NCBI GenBank assembly: GCA_030427805.1
Contig: JAUICP010000002.1
Location: 248,001 to 312,000 of the forward strand
Source of the DNA: Bdellovibrionia bacterium
GTDB taxonomy: Bacteria; Bdellovibrionota; Bdellovibrionia; Bdellovibrionales; JAGQZY01
Direction of reading: 5' to 3'
Length of the DNA: 64,000 nt
Part shown: positions 59,002 through 64,000 of the stretch, in pieces
Position numbering within the stretch: position 1 is the stretch's first letter
Layout of the letters: each line of letters opens with the position of its first letter
Notes under the pieces: model-generated
The model's database searches: none
What the model was told of the DNA's origin: nothing
The model's input: the letters and a program-made list of their open reading frames with translations, nothing else
Translations under genes and position numbers: made by a program

Positions 59002-59939
59002 AAATACTAATTGCCGGCGCGGGAGGTCTCGGCTGCTACTTTGGTGGACTTCTCAAGCACCACTCATTCGATGTTGATTTCTTAGCACGCGGAAGCCATC
59101 TAGAAGCAATTAAACGTGATGGCCTGAAAATAAAAAGTGTCCACGGTGATTTTACAGTTCCTTCGGTCGAAGCTTTTTCGGATATTGATCCCGATAGGCC
59201 CCCATATGATATTATTTTATTGTCGAGTAAAACTACAGATTTAGATTCACTTTCTCGCAAATTGAAGGATTCGCTAAAAACAGATGGAAATATATTACAC
59301 ATTCAAAACGGCCTTGATGCCTATAATAAGATAACTAAATATTTCAAGCCAAACCAAATAATAACTGGAATCGCTTACATCGTTAGTACAATAGAGTCTC
59401 CCGGCACAATACTACAAAAAAGTAATGTACGAAAACTTCAATTTGGAAACATGGACGGATCTACTCCTTCAAACGCATTTAAACAATTCGAACAGGCTTG
59501 TTTAGAAAGTGGAATTGACATTCAATGGACCAACGCAATTCAGGAACCTCTCATAGAAAAATTCATATTTATTTCAGCCTTCAGTGGCTTAACCTCCTAC
59601 TACAAATGCACTCTGGGTGAACTTCTTAGTGATCCAGTAAAATATAGTCAATTTGAAGACTGCTTAAAGGAGACCACTGAAGTCACTCAACAGATGAGAG
59701 TTAATCCCGTAATCGTCGATGACATTGTTCATTCGAAAATCGAGTTTTCGAAAAGTCTCGAAAACAACCTTACATCCTCACTCCAGGCTGACTTTGCGAA
59801 TCAAAAACAATCTGAACTCAACTCTTTAACTGGAAAAGTTGTAGAACTAGGCGATGAGCAATCGATTCCGACACCAATAAACGACATGATCTATTACAAG
59901 CTGAGAGAGGATGAGAATGGCTTCAAAAAAACAGGTTAA
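58998..59939 (+). CDS. Ketopantoate reductase-like NAD(P)H oxidoreductase
   Basis: A 313-aa protein of the ApbA/PanE fold: Rossmann motif GAGGLGCYFGG at residues 7-17, 'LLSSKTTDLD' and 'HIQNGLDAYNKI' of the N-terminal domain (the equivalent of L-x-x-Q-N-G), and an EKF segment with the lysine expected for hydride-transfer catalysis near residue 191. Housekeeping PanE would be found with panB/panC; here it sits inside an ACP operon and probably reduces another 2-oxo or 3-oxo acid, or dehydrogenates the product. It overlaps the M19 gene by 29 nt. Confidence 0.85.
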   Translation: MKILIAGAGGLGCYFGGLLKHHSFDVDFLARGSHLEAIKRDGLKIKSVHGDFTVPSVEAFSDIDPDRPPYDIILLSSKTTDLDSLSRKLKDSLKTDGNILHIQNGLDAYNKITKYFKPNQIITGIAYIVSTIESPGTILQKSNVRKLQFGNMDGSTPSNAFKQFEQACLESGIDIQWTNAIQEPLIEKFIFISAFSGLTSYYKCTLGELLSDPVKYSQFEDCLKETTEVTQQMRVNPVIVDDIVHSKIEFSKSLENNLTSSLQADFANQKQSELNSLTGKVVELGDEQSIPTPINDMIYYKLREDENGFKKTG

Positions 59940-61032
59940 TCGCAGAAAATTTATTCTTGGAATGGCAGGAATACCTCTTTTTTTAGCGACACCCGGTTTT
60001 ACATTTTCAAGCGATAAACCGGTCGTACGGTCAGATTTCCAATTCAAATCTGTCATTGATACATTGACAATAGACAACCACGAATTCGACACAAAGATTC
60101 TTATTGAATCCGGCTTTTCAAGCCTTGTAATCGATATACTTTTCAAGGTAAGAGACTATCCATCTGCAATAAATGCGCTAAAATTGTGGGATCAATCCTT
60201 CAAAGAAGATCCACTAAGACGCAAAATCTTAAAGTTTTCCGACTTTGAAAAATCTAGAAAAGAAAGACAACTGGGAGTAATAATCGCCTCGCAATACGCT
60301 TCAATTTTGGGTCCCCCTTCTTATTCTAAAAACAATGATAATCTCGTTCGTTTAGAAGAACTCCACAAGATGGGATTGCGTCTCCTGAATTTAACACACA
60401 ACGACAGGACTCTCTTAGGTGAAGGATATTGGGAAGATACTGATACTGGCTTAAGCCGACTTGGCGTCGAAGTTGTTAGACGAATGAATGAACTCGGAAT
60501 GATTGTAGACATCTCTCACTGCAGTGACAAAACAACTAATCAAACCATAGAGGTGTCGAAAAAACCCTGCATCATAAGTCACTCTGCTTGTCGAAGTCTT
60601 CGCGATTTCGAACGAAACAAAACCGATGATCAGATTAAGGCCCTTACAAAAAAAGGCGGAATGTTTTGTATCTACAATATTTCACATTGGCTTACAGACA
60701 AGAATCCGCCAAAGATTGAACATCTGATTGATCACATTGATCATGTCATAAAACTGAGTGGCGAAGACCACGTCGGATTTGGAAGTGATGGGAGAGCCGT
60801 AGAGGAACCTAATAAACCGAAAAAGTTAAGTTGGTTCAAAAATATTGTAATCGAAAGAAGGTTCCCAAATCACGATAGCACGCCAAAACATTTTCGCATC
60901 GAAGATCTAGACTCTCCCCTTAGAATGCAGAGACTTGCGGAAGCTTTACAAAAGAGAGGCTACAAAGGGCGAGTTATTGACAAAATTCTTGGCAGGAATT
61001 TTGAATTGCTATTTAAAGAAGTCATTGGATGA
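59911..61032 (+). CDS. Tat-exported M19 (membrane dipeptidase-like) protein
   Basis: A 373-aa protein with a twin-arginine signal (NRRKFILG at residues 10-17, then a hydrophobic stretch ending near residue 32) and the M19 renal-dipeptidase fold: NLTHNDRTLLGEG, 'GMIVDISHCSD' and ISHSACRSL are the conserved core, and GFGSDG near residue 290 the C-terminal Asp motif. The first metal motif H-x-D reads NHEF and the bridging glutamate region reads IASQYA, so the canonical two-zinc site seems incomplete. Some M19 homologues act in natural-product maturation. AGAGAGG just upstream supports the start. Confidence 0.85.
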   Translation: MRMASKKQVNRRKFILGMAGIPLFLATPGFTFSSDKPVVRSDFQFKSVIDTLTIDNHEFDTKILIESGFSSLVIDILFKVRDYPSAINALKLWDQSFKEDPLRRKILKFSDFEKSRKERQLGVIIASQYASILGPPSYSKNNDNLVRLEELHKMGLRLLNLTHNDRTLLGEGYWEDTDTGLSRLGVEVVRRMNELGMIVDISHCSDKTTNQTIEVSKKPCIISHSACRSLRDFERNKTDDQIKALTKKGGMFCIYNISHWLTDKNPPKIEHLIDHIDHVIKLSGEDHVGFGSDGRAVEEPNKPKKLSWFKNIVIERRFPNHDSTPKHFRIEDLDSPLRMQRLAEALQKRGYKGRVIDKILGRNFELLFKEVIG

Positions 61033-62525
61033 ATATTTTTAAGGAACTTGGAAGAATATTCCAACTTGACCTACGATCCCTTGCGGCTATGCGTATTCTA
61101 CTCGGCCTGTGCACGATCTATGACTTTTCGTATAGATTAACAGATTTGATAGGGCACTATACAGACAAGGGTGCTCTTCCAACAAAACTCTCTTCTATGA
61201 TCGTTCCAAATGACTTTATGGCCCTTGGAATATCCGAAAACGCAGGGACATTCTCGCTTTACTTTTTGTCAGGAGAGCTATGGTGGTCTTTGTCCCTTAT
61301 CCTCATTTCAATCTTTGTTGCTACAATGTACACAGTCGGCTGGAAGTTTCGATGGATGAGCATTTTCTTGTTCATACTGGTTCTTTCCGTTCAAAACAGA
61401 AATATTTTGCAGTTCTACCCTGGGGATTACCTATTAAGAAATTTACTCTTACTTAGTATTTTCCTGCCAATGAGTTGTTTTTTTTCAATTGATTTAAAGA
61501 AAAACGAATTAAAATCAGATAGAACCTACGTTACTCAAAAATATCCAGGTTTCGTCTTTCTCTTCTTCATATTTGCATTCTTTGTCATGGCAGGACTGTC
61601 TAAAACCGGCTCCTCATGGAGCGATGGCTCTGCGGTTCACTATATCATGATCCGGAAAAGATTTAGTACTGGCTTAGGCGATTGGATGATCGCCTACCCT
61701 TTGCTAATGGAAATCTTAACTTATACTTCCCTTTGGTTCGAACGACTCGGCCCACTTCTTTTGTTAGTTCCCATTCAAAATTGGCTATTTCGAACTATGG
61801 GAATCTTGGGTTTGGGCGGACTATTACTCGGGTTCGGAATTTTTCTTAACATTCATATACTTCCGTTTATCGGCATTGCCGGACTCGCGGCACTTATTCC
61901 TTCCGAAGTTTGGGAGATGCTTCGAAACAAAAAAGCCTCATGGAATGTCAATATAAACGTTGAAACTTTAGGTAAAACTGCAAAATGGCAGAAGAATCTC
62001 AGTTACTTTTTACTCACAATTTTTATTCTGTTGTTTACACTAACTGAATACAATAGATCGACTCGATTCTACCCAAATAAAGATGCAATAGAAATTCCTG
62101 ATCCAATTATTAAAGTGTCTCGGTTTTTCCGAATCGCAAATCCATGGAGAATGTTTCCGGACACTAAAAAACTAAGTGATGGTTGGCTCATTGTTGAGGG
62201 ACTAACACAGTCAGGTCGAGTCGTAGATGTTTTGACCTCAAGGGACGTGTCGGAATCCATGCCTACTAACTTCACAAGCGCCTATGGTGGCTTTAGATGG
62301 AGAAGGTACCTAAGAATGATTTTGCTTACTAAATGGGGAAGAAGCCAAGACATTCTTTTGAAAAATTTAGGGAGGTATCACTGCCAGAAGTGGAATGAAG
62401 AAAATACCAAGGATAAAATATCTGAAATCAAATACATTTTGATGAAAATTGAGTCCTACCCACCTGGTGGTAGCCCCCCTCCCCCAGTCCGGGAAGAGGT
62501 CAGTCAGTTAGCCTGCAAGGACTAA
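61029..62525 (+). CDS. HTTM-domain (vitamin K-dependent carboxylase-like) membrane protein
   Basis: A 498-aa integral membrane protein with about eight membrane segments up to residue ~345 and a soluble C-terminal part. The HTTM pattern is visible: RSLAAMRILLGL at the N-terminus, 'FYPGDYLLRNLLLLSIFLPM' (about 129-148) and FFVMAGLSKTGSSWSDGSAV (about 184-203) with K192, at the place of the catalytic-base lysine of vitamin K-dependent gamma-carboxylase. Bacterial HTTM proteins are mostly uncharacterised. Its ATG overlaps the M19 stop by 4 nt and it closes the operon. The C-terminal region ends in a Pro-rich PPGGSPPPPVR segment. Confidence 0.85.
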   Translation: MNIFKELGRIFQLDLRSLAAMRILLGLCTIYDFSYRLTDLIGHYTDKGALPTKLSSMIVPNDFMALGISENAGTFSLYFLSGELWWSLSLILISIFVATMYTVGWKFRWMSIFLFILVLSVQNRNILQFYPGDYLLRNLLLLSIFLPMSCFFSIDLKKNELKSDRTYVTQKYPGFVFLFFIFAFFVMAGLSKTGSSWSDGSAVHYIMIRKRFSTGLGDWMIAYPLLMEILTYTSLWFERLGPLLLLVPIQNWLFRTMGILGLGGLLLGFGIFLNIHILPFIGIAGLAALIPSEVWEMLRNKKASWNVNINVETLGKTAKWQKNLSYFLLTIFILLFTLTEYNRSTRFYPNKDAIEIPDPIIKVSRFFRIANPWRMFPDTKKLSDGWLIVEGLTQSGRVVDVLTSRDVSESMPTNFTSAYGGFRWRRYLRMILLTKWGRSQDILLKNLGRYHCQKWNEENTKDKISEIKYILMKIESYPPGGSPPPPVREEVSQLACKD

Positions 62526-62535
62526 TTCGATTTAA

Positions 62536-63090
62536 CTAAGCTGATTCTTTTTTTAGCTTCCATGGAAAATCAGATAGGTATCTCTTAAGAATTGGCAAAA
62601 ACTCTTCAAGTGGCTTTTCTTTATAATTTGGATCAAAAGATGATTGGTCCCAGAACCCAAACTTCTTTGCCGTATCAAACCAAGACTCATTTTCGTGCCT
62701 TAAATACTCCTTATCGTCCTTACCGACCATTGAGTAGTAATATTGTCCCTGAAAATCCTGGTGGTATTTGAGAATATTGTAATTATCGAAGGAGATGAAC
62801 GGTTTTAAAACCTCCGCGATTATAGCCCCATGATTCGCTGTTGTCATAACTTTACCCACATCATGCAGCAATGCACACATCACCAGTTCTTCGTCTGAAG
62901 CGTCCTCTAATGCCCTCGTGGCCATCTGTAATGAATGTCTGTACTGGTTTATAGCGAAACCATGATCGTAATTCTCTAATTTTTGCAGAAATTGTATCAT
63001 TCTTAGAGGCATATCAGATTGATACTCTGATACCTCCTTATATATCTTTTCCCAATCAGATGGCTTTGCTTCCGTCATTTTTTTAAACAT
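62536..63090 (-). CDS. HD-domain protein resembling MIOX/PhnZ diiron oxygenases
   Basis: A 184-aa protein whose histidine/aspartate set (H52 in HSLQ, H76-D77 in LLHDVG, H87 in NHG, H110 in KYHQDF, D148 or D153 in WDQSSFDPNY) has the order of the six metal ligands of myo-inositol oxygenase and PhnZ. These enzymes are mixed-valent diiron oxygenases in an HD fold. A plain HD phosphohydrolase is the alternative. It converges on the HTTM gene with 10 nt between stops. A TauD-like enzyme lies 3.5 kb away, reminiscent of the PhnY-PhnZ and TmpA-TmpB pairs, but no phosphonate genes are adjacent. Confidence 0.75.
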   Translation of the reverse strand: MFKKMTEAKPSDWEKIYKEVSEYQSDMPLRMIQFLQKLENYDHGFAINQYRHSLQMATRALEDASDEELVMCALLHDVGKVMTTANHGAIIAEVLKPFISFDNYNILKYHQDFQGQYYYSMVGKDDKEYLRHENESWFDTAKKFGFWDQSSFDPNYKEKPLEEFLPILKRYLSDFPWKLKKESA

Positions 63091-63145
63091 ACTAATCTAT
63101 CGACATTCATCTAAAGAGACTAAAGGGATAAGGAATCTCTGGTCA

Positions 63146-63484
63146 TCATTGAGAGAAGATATAATCTATAATTTGCTTTCTGACCTTCTCATCTGGTTCT
63201 CCCGAATAGGGCATTCTTCCTCCAGGAATTACACTTTGAGGCGCTTCTATATACTTATCCATATTAGACCTTGTCCATCGAATACTACTTCTTTTCATTG
63301 CACTAGAATAACGAAATCCGACTTGTTTCCCAGCTTGCTTACCTTTAATTTTGTATAGACTAGGTCCTAAGCCATGAACGCCTTTTTCGAGACTGTGACA
63401 TGAGGCACATTGGATAAATTGATTCTCTTTAGCTAAACCAACTATTGAAAAAAGCAAAAAAAACGAAGCTATTAAATACTTCAA
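63146..63484 (-). CDS. Small periplasmic c-type cytochrome
   Basis: A 112-aa protein with a signal peptide (residues 1-18, ending GLA-KE), a heme-binding CASCH at about residues 26-30 and an axial methionine most likely in GGRMPYSG (about 90-97). The layout is a class I cytochrome c. It overlaps the stop of the GMC oxidoreductase gene by 4 nt; it probably accepts electrons from that flavoenzyme. Confidence 0.92.
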   Translation of the reverse strand: MKYLIASFFLLFSIVGLAKENQFIQCASCHSLEKGVHGLGPSLYKIKGKQAGKQVGFRYSSAMKRSSIRWTRSNMDKYIEAPQSVIPGGRMPYSGEPDEKVRKQIIDYIFSQ

Positions 63485-64000
63485 ATCAAAGCTCCGGGTT
63501 TTTTTAAATATTTCTCCTTTACACCTTTGGCAACATAGTAACTTAAAGCTCCTAAAGGAAGAGTCGGATTGTAGCCAGTATTTTGCGGAAAAGCGCTGGC
63601 CCCAAGAATAAATAAATTCGGGTGATCCCAGCTTTGACAGTATTTATTAACTACGCTATCTGCAGGCGAAGTTCCCATAATAGCCCCCCCCGTATTGTGG
63701 GTTGATTGATATGGGACTATGTTGTAGTTATTCGAAAGTTTCTTTGGTCCAGCTGTATGCGTCGGGTTCATTTCTTTAATTATCTTTTTAAGACGAATCT
63801 GCAAAAACTCCATCATATTCCGATCATTATCAGTAAAATTAAAGGTCATGCGCAATAACTTTTGACCAAAGACGTTCTTATAGGTTGGATCCAAACTTAA
63901 GTAATTTAATCGCGATGGATAATTTGATCCATGAATTATTAAAAGCGTATTTCTATTATACCACTTTTGGACCGCTTTCTTCCATTCAGTCCCATATTTT
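63481..64000 (-). CDS. GMC-family oxidoreductase, C-terminal part (cut by window edge)
   Basis: The frame stays open from 63481 to the right edge, so the N-terminal FAD-binding part lies outside the window; an internal TTG at 63894 is not a believable start. The visible ~172 residues are the C-terminal domain of a glucose-methanol-choline oxidoreductase of the gluconate-dehydrogenase alpha-subunit type: the active-site histidine in STHNTGG and asparagine in GYNPTLPLGAL, plus the FAD-contact 'LFILGASAFPQNTG'. It is coupled to the cytochrome c gene, as in periplasmic sugar-acid or alcohol dehydrogenases. Confidence 0.9.
   Translation of the reverse strand, partial: KYGTEWKKAVQKWYNRNTLLIIHGSNYPSRLNYLSLDPTYKNVFGQKLLRMTFNFTDNDRNMMEFLQIRLKKIIKEMNPTHTAGPKKLSNNYNIVPYQSTHNTGGAIMGTSPADSVVNKYCQSWDHPNLFILGASAFPQNTGYNPTLPLGALSYYVAKGVKEKYLKKPGALI

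Noticed and set aside
58998-59939. Calling this gene panE for pantothenate synthesis
   Set aside because: The fold fits, but the gene sits in an ACP operon with no pantothenate genes nearby, so the housekeeping name would mislead.
53465-64000. Mobile element or prophage origin for the accessory region
   Set aside because: I see no transposase, integrase, tRNA-flanking direct repeat or insertion-sequence ends here; transfer remains possible but is unsupported.

Overview
The window carries an AT-rich chromosome segment of a Gram-negative, diderm bacterium that most resembles Bdellovibrionota or another former 'deltaproteobacterial' predator/glider lineage. The evidence is the 16S 5' end, a complete LPS/Kdo and Lpt gene set, type IV pilus genes pilMNOPQ and pilD, a sigma-54/rpoN locus, and a Glt/Agl-type gliding-motility cluster as known from Myxococcus and Bdellovibrio. 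The exact genus cannot be read from the window.

Left edge (1-1.2 kb): the first ~298 nt of a 16S rRNA gene on the minus strand with its own sigma-70 promoter and boxA, preceded by a separately terminated tRNA-Ala(TGC). 1.2-4 kb: a conserved hypothetical gene, a divergent cupin-thioesterase pair and rarA. 4.1-23.6 kb: a very long minus-strand array. Read in transcription order it is an RHH regulator, lepA, three tandem signal peptidase I genes, pyrB, carA, a small unknown gene, carB, a PhnD-like binding protein, an ABC-2 exporter pair, pilD, then (from a new promoter) pilM-N-O-P-Q and a lipoprotein. 23.7-29.5 kb: metK, a hibernation factor, a PilZ membrane protein, rpoN, lptB and a fused lptC-lptA. 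29.7-42 kb: a GYF/PilZ protein with candidate sigma-54 promoters, facing a 10-gene minus-strand operon (two beta-barrels, three TPR proteins, a CglF-like protein, FHA-TonB-like protein, ExbB, two ExbD) that looks like a Glt/Agl gliding or envelope-traffic machine. 42-46.9 kb: kdsC, kdsD, pyrG with a lysine-rich N-terminal tail, kdsB and engB. 47-53.3 kb: an FHA sigma-54 activator convergent with a FliL-like protein, a BamE-like lipoprotein, polA without the usual proofreading motif, a small HTH gene and an ftsB-like gene.

53.4-64 kb is the accessory part. A TauE/SafE transporter preceded by a nested palindrome is followed by an eight-gene, tightly overlapped plus-strand operon: acyl carrier protein, acyl-adenylating ligase, a KASIII-like enzyme with an altered triad, adducin-type aldolase, Fe/alpha-ketoglutarate dioxygenase, ketopantoate-reductase-like enzyme, Tat-exported M19 dipeptidase-like protein and an HTTM membrane protein. 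I do not recognise it as a described pathway; it reads as an ACP-based small-molecule or lipid-modifying pathway. Convergent to it lie a MIOX/PhnZ-like diiron oxygenase candidate, a c-type cytochrome and the C-terminal part of a GMC oxidoreductase cut by the window edge.

All calls come from reading the sequence and translated proteins; no database search was run.
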